Shown piece after piece: positions 51,258 to 60,002 of a stretch of DNA of 64,000 nucleotides. The first letter of the stretch is position 1. Every line of letters begins with the position of its first letter. The translations under genes and the position numbers were made by a program. The stretch spans positions 65,218 through 129,217 of the forward strand of contig DGPA01000019.1 of the NCBI GenBank assembly GCA_002389505.1, read 5' to 3'. Source of the DNA: Halieaceae bacterium UBA4452 (lineage in GTDB: Bacteria; Pseudomonadota; Gammaproteobacteria; Pseudomonadales; Halieaceae). The notes beneath the pieces are model-generated. The model saw nothing but the letters and a program-made list of their open reading frames with translations. It was not told the DNA's origin and ran no database searches.

Positions 51258-51559
51258 TCGAGTGTCTCCTGCTCGATGCCCTCGACCAAGGTCACCCTGA
51301 AAGACCCCGTGCCGGCTCGGAGCGGCTTGAGAGCGGCGTACTCTTCACTGAACCAAAACGCCCGAGCGGCCGCCATGGACGGCCAGTGGTGTATCACTAT
51401 ACGTTGTTCACCCCAATCGCCCTCAAGGCTTTCTTGGTCGCCCCCTAAAACAAGATAGGTTCCGCCATAGCGGGCAACCACGGCGGGAACGGCACGGGCA
51501 TAGGCTGCAAAGTGTTTAGGCTGAGTGAGGGTGGCTTCGACAAGGATATAGGCGGACAT
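51254..51559 (-). CDS. DUF1330 ferredoxin-like-fold small protein
   Basis: The 101-residue protein begins SAYILVEATLTQPKHFAAY and includes GGTYLVLGGD, IVIHHWPSMAAARAFWFSEEY and GSFRVTLVEG, the DUF1330 pattern, a dimeric alpha/beta barrel fold related to EthD and muconolactone isomerase. The role is unknown; such small proteins often serve as isomerases or accessory factors. It sits between the FAD-linked oxidase (41 nt upstream) and the nitrilase-like gene. Confidence 0.86.
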   Translation of the reverse strand: MSAYILVEATLTQPKHFAAYARAVPAVVARYGGTYLVLGGDQESLEGDWGEQRIVIHHWPSMAAARAFWFSEEYAALKPLRAGTGSFRVTLVEGIEQETLE

Positions 51560-51599
51560 GTTGCACCTCCTGCAGGGCGTTGATCAGTTTTTATAGTAT

Positions 51600-53174
51600 T
51601 CAGCTGCGACTATCTAGACCGAGGACTCCCGGATTTATAATGCCCTGAGGATCGAGGGTTATCTTGAGCGCGTCCACTAAGCGCCCTGACTCAGGCCGTA
51701 GCGCGTCACGATAATGATAGGCTCGACCCAGCTGAAAGTGAGACGTGCCACGCGCTGAGCATAGCGTGGCAATAGCGGCTTTAATGGTGTTGACGACTTC
51801 CCAAGCCCCCGGCGCCGCCGCATGGCGTGGCAATTTGGCAAGATGACTAGGCTCGAGACTGTGTTCATGGAGCACATTCAACGCATCGGGCCAAAAAAAG
51901 ACGGGTTCGATCAACGTCATTTGCTGGCTTACTGTGGTAATTAGATAACCCGTCTCTATGTCAAATCGATCCATAGCGTCTCGGTGAGCGGTGAAAATAG
52001 TCTCGATGGCCGTTAACGTGGCTTGGGCCGCCGAGTGTGGCACGAGGGTATGTACAGGTAGCCACCGTTCGCCACTCGCCCCGACCATGTTATTCACTGG
52101 GCCGAAGGGATTGGCGGCCAGCAGGCGCGGAATACTATCGGGTAATTGTTCACCGCCATGGCGTGCACTGAGCTGGCAAATAGCTTCTGCCTGATACTCA
52201 GCCTCACTGTCGCAACGCCCCTCACTGATCGCGGAGAAAGACCAATTCACGTTATCCATGAAACGTCGGCCGGTGATGGCCACCTTGGCCCCAGAGATAA
52301 TCTTTTCTTTCAGCGAGCCGCCCGCCTTAATGACGCCCGACAGTTGACTGACATCAGCCGCAAGGCTGGCCCGCTTCATGCGTTGCCCTTGCAGGTAGGG
52401 GTCAAAACCAAAGCACTCACTGGCCAGTGATCGTCGCGATATATCAGCCATAGCGGCCATCATTGAAGGGGCGTCAGGAAACGCAAAACTCGTAAAGGCC
52501 TTGGCCCCGGCCACAGGTATGAGAGGCAGAGTTGCCGTAACCTTAATGCCCAAAGCTCCGCAGTCGCCTATGAATAATCCAGTCATGTCGGGGCCAAAAT
52601 ATCGAGTGAAGGGCTGTCCATTGCGCTGGCTATTGCTGCCTGTAAGCAGCACTTCCCCCGTGCCGGTAACGACACCTAGACCTAAGATCGAGTCGCCAGC
52701 GGTTCCGTGATAACCGCTCCCCCAAAAGACACCGTTTTGTGAAAGACCGCCACCAACGGTGGCCTGACTTCCAGAGAGGGTACCCCAAAAAGGCGTTCTC
52801 AAGCCTAAGGGTGCCAGCGTCTGATGGAGCATAGACCACGTCACGCCAGCCTCTACTGTAACGTAGGCATCCTCCGTATTGACCTCGATGATACGGTTCA
52901 TGCTACTCATATCGAGGAGCAGGCCCTGCTCGTGATCGGCTAGATATCCGGCGGTGTAGCTCATACCCCCACCGCGGGTGATCAGTGCTGTTTTTGTCCT
53001 TAGACACACCTTCACTAGCGCTTGTATATCTGTGGTACAGCTCGGTCGAATGACGGCCAAAGCCGGGGTTCCCTTGCCGAACACATCGTGGGCAAAGAGA
53101 TTAACTACATGGGGATCAGTGTGAATAGCCGATGCGGGCAGCACTGCATTTAGGGACTCTATTACTGCGCTCAT
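51600..53174 (-). CDS. FAD-linked oxidase/dehydrogenase (GlcD/PCMH-type)
   Basis: The 524-residue protein has an N-terminal FAD-binding PCMH domain (about 35-225): VIRPSCTTDIQALVKVC, TRGGGMSYTAGY, LDMSSMNRIIEVN, and the GSQATVGGGLSQNG pyrophosphate loop. The C-terminal cap ends LKITLDPQGIINPGVLG. Family members oxidise 2-hydroxy acids, phenols or lactones. It starts directly before the stop of the sodium:solute symporter gene (no gap), so substrate uptake and oxidation are probably coupled. Confidence 0.86.
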   Translation of the reverse strand: MSAVIESLNAVLPASAIHTDPHVVNLFAHDVFGKGTPALAVIRPSCTTDIQALVKVCLRTKTALITRGGGMSYTAGYLADHEQGLLLDMSSMNRIIEVNTEDAYVTVEAGVTWSMLHQTLAPLGLRTPFWGTLSGSQATVGGGLSQNGVFWGSGYHGTAGDSILGLGVVTGTGEVLLTGSNSQRNGQPFTRYFGPDMTGLFIGDCGALGIKVTATLPLIPVAGAKAFTSFAFPDAPSMMAAMADISRRSLASECFGFDPYLQGQRMKRASLAADVSQLSGVIKAGGSLKEKIISGAKVAITGRRFMDNVNWSFSAISEGRCDSEAEYQAEAICQLSARHGGEQLPDSIPRLLAANPFGPVNNMVGASGERWLPVHTLVPHSAAQATLTAIETIFTAHRDAMDRFDIETGYLITTVSQQMTLIEPVFFWPDALNVLHEHSLEPSHLAKLPRHAAAPGAWEVVNTIKAAIATLCSARGTSHFQLGRAYHYRDALRPESGRLVDALKITLDPQGIINPGVLGLDSRS

Positions 53175-54578
53175 TTACCGTTTCCTTACCAAAGTTAGGA
53201 AGCCAAGATGGAGTACAAAAGGCAGCATCCGCTCGACGACATCCCCAGGCGCGCTAGGTAACAGAGAGAGAAGTACAGCACTGCCAAAGCCTAGCCACAA
53301 CCCTATAATCCAATGATTCTCTGCAATCTTCCAGTGCAGGACCCTGACAATTACCATAGGGCCAAACGCCGCACCGAGGGCCACCCAAGCAAATAATACC
53401 CGATTAAAAATTTGTGAGGGTAGGTAAAGGGCGATTAGCGAGGCAGCAATAACGACAGCGGCAACGGCAGCCCGACCAATAAGCACTCGATAGGCCGGTA
53501 GGCGCTTGCTCAGGCCAAGATCATGGGCGAGGACGCTGGCGCTCACGAGTAGCTGACTGTCTGCGGTAGACATGATCGCGGAAATGACGGCGGCCATGAG
53601 AATCCCGGCCATCACAGGAGGTAACACGTCCTCTGCAAGAGCGAAAAAAATTTGTTCGGGATCGGCGATCTCAGGCATCAGCAGTCGACCCATTAACCCC
53701 AGTATTGCCATACCAAACCAGACGAGGACATACCAGACGGATGTGATGATGGTGGCTTGAAGTCGGGCCTTGTCATCGCGCAGTGCCATGAACCTTACCA
53801 GCAGATGTGGCTGCCCAAAGGTTGATAGGCCCGTTGCGAGTCCACCGGCAACGATTCCAGCGGCCGTAAGCCAAGGAGCGTTACCCGTAAGACTCATCTG
53901 TTCAGGGGTGGAAACCTGTGCTAATCCAGCCCAGAGAGCTTCGGGCCCACCCACCACCTGAAGCGTTGCCAGCGGCAGAATAACGGCGGCGAGGACCATG
54001 ACGAGTCCCTGAATGGTGTCGGTCACGCTGACGGCCCAAAACCCCCCGAGCCAGGTATAGACTAAGACTATGGCAGCGCCGATCAGTATGGCGTTGGTGG
54101 CCGCCAAATCAAACACGCTCGCAAACGCCGTACCCGCTCCTTGGAATTGAGCGGCGATGTAAAATATGAAGCAGAATAATATGACAAAAGCGACTGATTG
54201 TGTCAGTCGCCAACGTGCCGCACCCTCCACATCTAGGGTGAGGAAGTCAGTGAGTGTTAACAGATTATTGACCTTACTGGCCAATTGGACGGGCTTGGCG
54301 AGCACCATCCAGGCTGCCACCATGCCTAGCAGGGCGCCCAAAATTAGCCAGAGTACTGAAATCCCCAGTACGAAGGCTGCACCACTCAATCCGAGTAACG
54401 TCCATGCAGAACAGGCACTCGCACTGTAAGAAATGGCTGCCACCCAAGGACCGAGCTGTCGATCTCCCAGAAAAAAACCGGTATCGGACTGTGTACGACG
54501 AGACGCCCACAAACCAATGGCTATTAGCAACAATTTGTAAGTAAGAAGGGTTACGACAATGACGGTGGTAGTTGCCAC
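53175..54578 (-). CDS. Sodium:solute symporter family transporter
   Basis: A 467-residue SSS-family carrier with about 13 helices, from GTG 54578 (GGAG six bases upstream). A 55-codon N-terminal extension is polar and lacks family support. Signature segments are SYSASACSAWTLLGLSGAAF, WLGGFWAVSVTDTIQGLVMV and MSTADSQLLVSASVLAHDL. Members import proline, pantothenate, urea or carboxylates with Na+. The substrate here is probably a carboxylate or amide fed to the FAD-linked oxidase. It is divergent from the VOC/LeuCD-like operon. Confidence 0.86.
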   Translation of the reverse strand: MATTTVIVVTLLTYKLLLIAIGLWASRRTQSDTGFFLGDRQLGPWVAAISYSASACSAWTLLGLSGAAFVLGISVLWLILGALLGMVAAWMVLAKPVQLASKVNNLLTLTDFLTLDVEGAARWRLTQSVAFVILFCFIFYIAAQFQGAGTAFASVFDLAATNAILIGAAIVLVYTWLGGFWAVSVTDTIQGLVMVLAAVILPLATLQVVGGPEALWAGLAQVSTPEQMSLTGNAPWLTAAGIVAGGLATGLSTFGQPHLLVRFMALRDDKARLQATIITSVWYVLVWFGMAILGLMGRLLMPEIADPEQIFFALAEDVLPPVMAGILMAAVISAIMSTADSQLLVSASVLAHDLGLSKRLPAYRVLIGRAAVAAVVIAASLIALYLPSQIFNRVLFAWVALGAAFGPMVIVRVLHWKIAENHWIIGLWLGFGSAVLLSLLPSAPGDVVERMLPFVLHLGFLTLVRKR

Positions 54579-54699
54579 GCGGGTCTCCAGGTGGTCAATC
54601 AAGCGCCCGAAGGGACGACACTGGCAGTAAGGATCGAGTGAATAGCGCCACGCTAGTAGAGTGGGGCTATTGCTATGAGAGCCGCCTGGATCCCCTGTC

Positions 54700-54726
54700 T
54701 TGATGCCGATTTCTTGGCAGTATAAT
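54700..54726 (+). promoter_or_regulatory. candidate promoter of the VOC-VOC-LeuCD-like operon
   Basis: A perfect TATAAT (54721-54726) lies 57 nt before the VOC start. A weak TTGATG (54700-54705) precedes it at 15 nt. The VOC gene has a strong GGGAGG ribosome site at about 54771. The position fits a short-leader promoter. Confidence 0.45.
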
Positions 54727-54783
54727 CGCAAATGCCGCACCAATGGGTGTACTATTTAATGAAAGTTTACGGGAGGCATTGCA

Positions 54784-55725
54784 ATGGGACGGCGCGGTTT
54801 TACCGAAGTGGTCATGACGACGGCGAACGCAGCGCGCCTGAGCGATTTTTTTATTACCCTGGGCTGGACCCATAAGCGTTTGCCGGTAACCCAGGACAGC
54901 CGTGAGTACTTCGATCTTCATCAAGCTTGCAGCGACAACTACCTGCTCACCCACCCGGTTGAGGATTGCACAGTGCGGCTATTGGAGGTGCCTACCGATA
55001 CGCCAGTTTGGCGCCCCCTCGATACGGAGCTGATTGTCCCGGGGGGACTGTTTGATATCAATATGCGAACCCATCGCAGCGATGTTGCCGTGTCTTTGCT
55101 AAAGGATCATGGGTGGACGCCTCTCACTGAACCCTTGCCTTGGCAGTTTGGTGACAATTCGGTCAAAGAGTTCCTGGCTATGCAAGATGACGGGGTGGTA
55201 TTGGCGGTCATGGAGCGGATCAGTCCACCACTACCCGGACCGCCCTTGGAGGGAATGAGCGATATATTTAACGCAACGCAAATTGTCCAAGACCATGATA
55301 GGACCCTTGAGTTTCTAGAAGTTCTCGGCTTTAACACCTTTGTTGATTTTAGCGGCCCTCTGCCGGGTGAGGGTGCTAGGGTGCTTAACTTGGAAGACTA
55401 CAGCGACGAGGAAGGGCATATCCGTCTCACCATCTCGCATCCCGATGGTTTGATGCAGGGCTCTATAGAGGTCATCAGCACACCCCATCAACAGCGATCG
55501 ACCCTAACCCCTATTAATGGCGGTCGCCGCGGTCTCTCTGCCCTCCGAATCCCCTGTGCCAATATACAGGCAACCTTTTCAACCCTTGTCGACTCCCCTT
55601 GGGTTGATGCCGTTCACAAGCCCCTCAAAAAGCGAGACCTAGGGGGTAATGACGGCTGGTGTTTTGCGGTGCTCACGCCTGACGGTGCTCGCTTGGACGT
55701 GTACGAGGCCGATGAGGTCTTATAG
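54784..55725 (+). CDS. Tandem VOC-domain protein, cytoplasmic
   Basis: The 313-residue protein has four VOC-like modules, starting at FTEVVMTTANAARLSDFF, GLFDINMRTHRSDVAVS, IFNATQIVQDHDRTLEFL and LSALRIPCANIQATF. It is paralogous to the exported protein at 41735. The metal-ligand His expected in glyoxalases or extradiol dioxygenases is not at the first position; Glu (TEVV) and Asn (FNAT) occur instead. It could be an atypical lyase/isomerase or a pathway scaffold. It starts an operon with another VOC-like gene and LeuC/LeuD-like genes. Confidence 0.78.
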   Translation: MGRRGFTEVVMTTANAARLSDFFITLGWTHKRLPVTQDSREYFDLHQACSDNYLLTHPVEDCTVRLLEVPTDTPVWRPLDTELIVPGGLFDINMRTHRSDVAVSLLKDHGWTPLTEPLPWQFGDNSVKEFLAMQDDGVVLAVMERISPPLPGPPLEGMSDIFNATQIVQDHDRTLEFLEVLGFNTFVDFSGPLPGEGARVLNLEDYSDEEGHIRLTISHPDGLMQGSIEVISTPHQQRSTLTPINGGRRGLSALRIPCANIQATFSTLVDSPWVDAVHKPLKKRDLGGNDGWCFAVLTPDGARLDVYEADEVL

Positions 55726-55728
55726 CTT

Positions 55729-56598
55729 ATGCTGAAGTCTATTTTGCTGATCTGGGCATTGGCTGTAGAACCCGAGGCCGTAGCGGCGGTGTATGCGCAC
55801 GAACTGGATTATGTCCTGGGTGAGTCGGGAGTCGTTGCTCCCGCCCTGGCCCATGCCTTGAAACGCCCAGAGTTAGCTGGACGGCGTTATCAAACGGTTT
55901 ACCCGCCTACTGGCCCCCAGGTCGGCATTCGCTGGGTCGAGGGTGGTGCCCCAGCGCATCGACCTATGCGCCGAGTAGGGTGGAGCGCCATTGAATTATT
56001 AGTGGCTGACCCCGACAGCTTGGTGGATCAGTTAACGGCTGCAGGATTTGAGCATCTTCACGGTCCGGCCTATCTGACGGACCAGAACAATATTCGCGCG
56101 GCTCAGCTCATTGGGCCTGCGCATGAATTGCTTTATGTCACACACATTGAGGATCCGTCACGATCGCTTCTGCAGGTGGCGCGACCATCGAGCCCGGTTG
56201 GCCACCCCTTCATTATGGTGGCCGGTAGCCGCAATTTAGAAGCGACCCAGGCATTCTTTGAGCGTTATTTTGCCAATACGCTAACGAATCGCATTCCCTT
56301 TCGTATCGATGTCCTCTCTGACGCCTATGACTTGCCGGGAGCGACTCTACACGAATTGGCGCTAGTAAAATTTGCTGAACCCTTTGGCTTGGAGTTTGAT
56401 CAGTATCCAGCGCAGGCCAAGGCCCAACCGTTGCCTTTAGAGGAGCGAGGCGGGATCATCTTGGTCACGGTATCTGCAGAGCCCGGGCCTAAAACTGGCG
56501 AACTACCTTGGGCTGTGTCCTATGACGACGACGGTGAGCCAAGGGGTGGTATTGTCATTTTGCCCTCCGGGACACCACTTGAGGTGCGATTCGAATGA
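55729..56598 (+). CDS. VOC-like protein, diverged
   Basis: The 289-residue protein begins 3 nt after the VOC gene. IGRSAIELLVADP-type strands are seen as WSAIELLVADPDSLVDQLTA and HPFIMVAGSRNLEATQAFFE, which resemble VOC modules in a tandem arrangement, with PLEVRFE at the end. The N-terminal LKSILLIWALAVEPEAVAAV could be a strand/helix of the first module and not a signal. It lacks canonical His ligands. Function unknown; co-operonic with the upstream VOC gene. Confidence 0.68.
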   Translation: MLKSILLIWALAVEPEAVAAVYAHELDYVLGESGVVAPALAHALKRPELAGRRYQTVYPPTGPQVGIRWVEGGAPAHRPMRRVGWSAIELLVADPDSLVDQLTAAGFEHLHGPAYLTDQNNIRAAQLIGPAHELLYVTHIEDPSRSLLQVARPSSPVGHPFIMVAGSRNLEATQAFFERYFANTLTNRIPFRIDVLSDAYDLPGATLHELALVKFAEPFGLEFDQYPAQAKAQPLPLEERGGIILVTVSAEPGPKTGELPWAVSYDDDGEPRGGIVILPSGTPLEVRFE

Positions 56599-56686
56599 CG
56601 TATGCCCTATACAGCTCCCTGCTAGTCGGGACGTCGCCTGTTTCGACTATCCCGCCTAGCCCCCTGTTGGCTGGGTAAGTCGACAG

Positions 56687-58093
56687 ATGCCTGAAACGCT
56701 GTTCGATAAGCTATGGCGTGCGCATGAGATTTGTCAGCTTTCAGATCAACAAAGCCTTATATACGTCGATCGAATAGTCCTCCACGAGCGCACGGGCAGT
56801 ATCGCACTCGCTAGCCTAGCGGCGAGAGGACGGGCGGTAAGGCAGCGACGCCATGCCTTTTGCACTATGGATCATATTATTGATACGACACCTGGCCGCA
56901 ATGACAACACGCGCATGCCGGGGGGTCGTGATTTTATTATTGCTACTCGTACCGCCGCGCAAGAAATGGATATTACGCTGTTTGATATTAACGATCCGGA
57001 TCAAGGTATCGTCCATGTGATCTCGCCAGAGCTCGGTATTGCTCAACCTGGAGCGACCTTGGTGTGCCCCGATAGTCACACCTGTTCGCTGGGTGGTTTG
57101 GGAGCATTGGCTTGGGGTGTGGGATCCACTGAGGCGACACATGCCCTTGCCACTAGCACCCTCCGAGTTCGGCGGCCCGGTAACCATAGAATCGAATTTG
57201 TAGGTGATCTACCCGCGGCTGCCACAGCCAAAGATATGATTTTATTTGTCATTCGAGAGCTGTCTGCTGCTGGTGGTGCGGGTCAGGCATTGGAATTTGC
57301 TGGCGCAGCAGTGCGTCAGCTGTCGGTAGAGGGTCGGCTCACCCTGTGCAATATGGCAACCGAACTCGCTGCTTTTACCGCGGTGATTGCTCCCGATCAA
57401 ACAGTATTCGATTACCTTAAGGGTCGCCCTTATGCCCCTACCGCCGCCTATTGGCAAGCTGCGGAAACCCATTGGCGGACGTTTTTTTCAGACCCCACTG
57501 CGCGCTTTGATCATGAAACAACGCTGTCTATCAGTCATCTAAAACCGCAGCTCAGTTGGGGGACTAGTCCCCAGCACAGTATGGATTGGGATGCCACGAT
57601 TCCTGATCCAGAACAGGCGGGTGATGCGGTTACCCGTGACGCTTGGCGTCAAGCTCAGCGATACATGCACTTACAGCCGAGGTCTCGACTGTCTGATTAC
57701 CGTATTGACGCCGCGTTTATCGGTTCGTGCACTAACAGTCGGTTATCGGACTTGCGTATGGCGGGCGATTATTTACGCCGTTCAGGTTTTCGAGTGGCTC
57801 CCGGGGTCAAAGCGTTGTGCGTACCGGGCAGCGGCAGGGTCAAGCGCGCCGCAGAGGCGGAGGGGCTTGATGAGGTATTTCGTAGCGCCGGCTTTGAATG
57901 GCGTGAGCCCGGCTGCTCACTGTGTTTTTACGCGGGTGGGGAACATTTTGATGAGGGTGCTCGAGTGGTCTCCACCACCAACCGCAATTTTGAAGGCCGC
58001 CAAGGGCTACAGGTGCGGACGCATTTAGCCAGTCCTCTGAGTGTGGTGGCCAGTGCCTGTGCCGGCTATTTAACCGCAGCAGGACCTCATTGA
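56687..58093 (+). CDS. Aconitase-family hydratase, LeuC-like large subunit
   Basis: The 468-residue protein has the [4Fe-4S] ligands of LeuC-type enzymes: Cys in FIGSCTNSRLSD and two in EPGCSLCFY. VCPDSHTCSLGGLGALAWGVGSTE is the substrate-binding segment. Members hydrate isopropylmaleate, citraconate or dimethylmaleate (2,3-alkylmaleates). No leuA or leuB is near and the neighbours are CoA-transferase and lyase genes, so a catabolic alkylmaleate hydratase is more likely than leucine synthesis. The TGA overlaps the small-subunit ATG. Confidence 0.87.
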   Translation: MPETLFDKLWRAHEICQLSDQQSLIYVDRIVLHERTGSIALASLAARGRAVRQRRHAFCTMDHIIDTTPGRNDNTRMPGGRDFIIATRTAAQEMDITLFDINDPDQGIVHVISPELGIAQPGATLVCPDSHTCSLGGLGALAWGVGSTEATHALATSTLRVRRPGNHRIEFVGDLPAAATAKDMILFVIRELSAAGGAGQALEFAGAAVRQLSVEGRLTLCNMATELAAFTAVIAPDQTVFDYLKGRPYAPTAAYWQAAETHWRTFFSDPTARFDHETTLSISHLKPQLSWGTSPQHSMDWDATIPDPEQAGDAVTRDAWRQAQRYMHLQPRSRLSDYRIDAAFIGSCTNSRLSDLRMAGDYLRRSGFRVAPGVKALCVPGSGRVKRAAEAEGLDEVFRSAGFEWREPGCSLCFYAGGEHFDEGARVVSTTNRNFEGRQGLQVRTHLASPLSVVASACAGYLTAAGPH

Positions 58094-58719
58094 TGCAGGG
58101 CTTCCAGTCACACACTGGGGTTATGATGCCCCTGCTCCGAGACAACGTAGATACTGACGTGATCATCCCCTCCAGGGAGATGCGGACAGTGTCTAAAACG
58201 GGTTTGCTTGAGGGGCTTTTTGCACCTTGGCGTTATCTACAGGTCGACGAGCGGGTACCCAATACTGATTTTCCAATGAATCAGTCGAGCTTTAACGGTG
58301 CCTCTATTCTCCTAGCAGGCACCAACTTTGGGTGCGGTTCCTCTAGGGAACACGCGGTCTGGGCGCTCATGGAAGCAGGTTTTCGCGTGGTCATCGCGGA
58401 GTCTTTTGCCACGATATTTTTTAATAATGCGCTGCGGAACGGGTTATTGCCAGTAGCCTTGAGTCGAGAGGCTTTGATCGATCTCATGGAGTGGTGTGCT
58501 ATCGATCCGCAGGTCCATAGGCCCACCGTAGATCTCCAGACAGGTACCGTGGAGGCGGGTCATCAACAGATCATGTTCGAGATGGCGTCGGATGCCCGCA
58601 CCATGCTGTTGAGCGGACTCGATGAAATCGGTCTGACCGAGCAAAACAGGGACGCCATCGAGACATTTGAGAACCAAGATAGGCAACGTCGGCCATGGAT
58701 TTACCTTGATCAGCGTTAA
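58093..58719 (+). CDS. Aconitase-family hydratase, LeuD-like small subunit
   Basis: The 208-residue swivelling domain begins QSHTGVMMPLLRDNVDTDVI and includes SILLAGTNFGCGSSREHAVW, AESFATIFFNNALRNGLLPV and a C-terminal TMLLSGLDEIGLT, all LeuD-like. It completes the active site of the LeuC-like subunit. ATG 58093 is in a TGATG overlap with the large subunit; a TTG one codon earlier is also in frame. It is convergent with the CaiB gene, overlapping by 4 nt. Confidence 0.87.
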   Translation: MQGFQSHTGVMMPLLRDNVDTDVIIPSREMRTVSKTGLLEGLFAPWRYLQVDERVPNTDFPMNQSSFNGASILLAGTNFGCGSSREHAVWALMEAGFRVVIAESFATIFFNNALRNGLLPVALSREALIDLMEWCAIDPQVHRPTVDLQTGTVEAGHQQIMFEMASDARTMLLSGLDEIGLTEQNRDAIETFENQDRQRRPWIYLDQR

Positions 58720-59939
58720 CCGCTGTCTGCCGTCTCAACGATGCCGCGTGCCACAAGATCTAGCAGGGTTTCCTCGTCGATACCCAGCTCGGTTAAGACC
58801 GCCGCGCTGTGTTCACCGACCGAGGGTAATCCTAGAGCGTTACCCACGCGATCGTGGTCAAACTGCAGGGGCAGTGCTGGAAGACTGGCAGTCTTGCCGC
58901 GGTTATCGCCCTCGGTGAGGGTGACATCAACGAGGCCTCCCGACTGCAAGAGGTGAGGATCGGTAAAAAGATCTCCCGGTCGATTTATGGGTGCAAAGGG
59001 TAGGCCGGCGCGCTCTAAACGGGCACACAGTTCCTTCAATGGTAGCGGGTTAAAAAGTATTTTGATGGCAGACAGGAGTGAGGCTCGCGCGCTGACGCGT
59101 CCTGCATTAGTGGCTAATCCCGGATCTTCAGACCAAGCCGCGCAGCTAAACTCGGTGCAGAATCGCTGCCATAGCTGATCGCTAACAATGCCGACGAAAA
59201 CCTGCTCCCCTGAGTCTAAGTCAAAAATATCGTAGATCGCCCAGGCTGACTGCCGCACCGGCATGGGTGGTGGTGGAGAGCCACTAACGACCTCCTGCGC
59301 CATGTGCTGCCCGACGAGGAAGGCGGTCGTTTCAAACAGTGAGCTTGTAACGTGACAGCCGTGACCCGTCAGCTCGCGTTCCCGAAGAGCCGCGAGAATA
59401 CCAATGACACCAAACAGCCCGCCGGTCACATCGATAACCGAGGATCCGGCGCGTAAAGGTTGGCCAGGGGGTCCCGTCATATAGGCGAGGCCTCCCATCA
59501 TTTGGGTGACTTCATCAAGGGCGACCCTGTTTTCATAAGGCCCAGATAAAAAGCCTTTGAGTGAGCAATAGATCAGATTGGGTTGGCGAGCTGATAGACA
59601 TCCATAGTCAAGCCCAAGCTTATCGAGCGCTCCTGGTCGAAAATTTTCCACCAAGATGTCCGTCTCAGCGATCAAGCGGCGGGCGATCTCCAGACCTTCC
59701 TCACTTTTTAAGTCGAGGCTGAGCGATCGCTTGTTTCGGTTGTACATTGGAAAGTATCCGGCTCCTGAACCCTTGAGCTGCCTCGTTTTATCGCCTCCCA
59801 GGGGCTCTATTTTGGTTACCTTTGCCCCGAGGTCTGCGAGGATGAGGCCAACGGTGGGACCCATCACCATATGGGTGAACTCAACGGCGGTGAGTCCCTC
59901 CAAGGGACGTCGATGGGTCAAAGGGGACGTGGGATTCAT
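58716..59939 (-). CDS. CaiB/BaiF family CoA-transferase
   Basis: The protein is about 407 residues (class III CoA-transferase), from ATG 59939; ATG 59960 is also in frame. It has LEGLTAVEFTHMVMGPTVGLILADLGAKVTKIE, RNKRSLSLDLKS, ENFRPGALDKLGLDY and the catalytic Asp in RVALDEVTQ. Such enzymes move CoA from succinyl-CoA or acetyl-CoA to organic acids, for example to citramalate, mesaconate or itaconate. Set between LeuCD-like and HMGL-like genes it would activate the hydrated product. Confidence 0.87.
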   Translation of the reverse strand: MNPTSPLTHRRPLEGLTAVEFTHMVMGPTVGLILADLGAKVTKIEPLGGDKTRQLKGSGAGYFPMYNRNKRSLSLDLKSEEGLEIARRLIAETDILVENFRPGALDKLGLDYGCLSARQPNLIYCSLKGFLSGPYENRVALDEVTQMMGGLAYMTGPPGQPLRAGSSVIDVTGGLFGVIGILAALRERELTGHGCHVTSSLFETTAFLVGQHMAQEVVSGSPPPPMPVRQSAWAIYDIFDLDSGEQVFVGIVSDQLWQRFCTEFSCAAWSEDPGLATNAGRVSARASLLSAIKILFNPLPLKELCARLERAGLPFAPINRPGDLFTDPHLLQSGGLVDVTLTEGDNRGKTASLPALPLQFDHDRVGNALGLPSVGEHSAAVLTELGIDEETLLDLVARGIVETADSG

Positions 59940-60002
59940 TTTCCGACAGCTCTCAGGCATTTGTTATCATGGTATGCCAATGAGCTGATTTGAGTCCACT
60001 CT

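Noticed and set aside
53754..54429. Plus-strand frames opposite the sodium:solute symporter and other long antisense frames
   Set aside because: Long open frames opposite real genes are common here because of codon bias; none shows family motifs or ribosome sites.
56687..58719. LeuC/LeuD as leucine biosynthesis genes
   Set aside because: The fold and motifs fit, but there is no leuA or leuB nearby and the neighbours are CoA-transferase, lyase and VOC genes. A catabolic hydratase is preferred.
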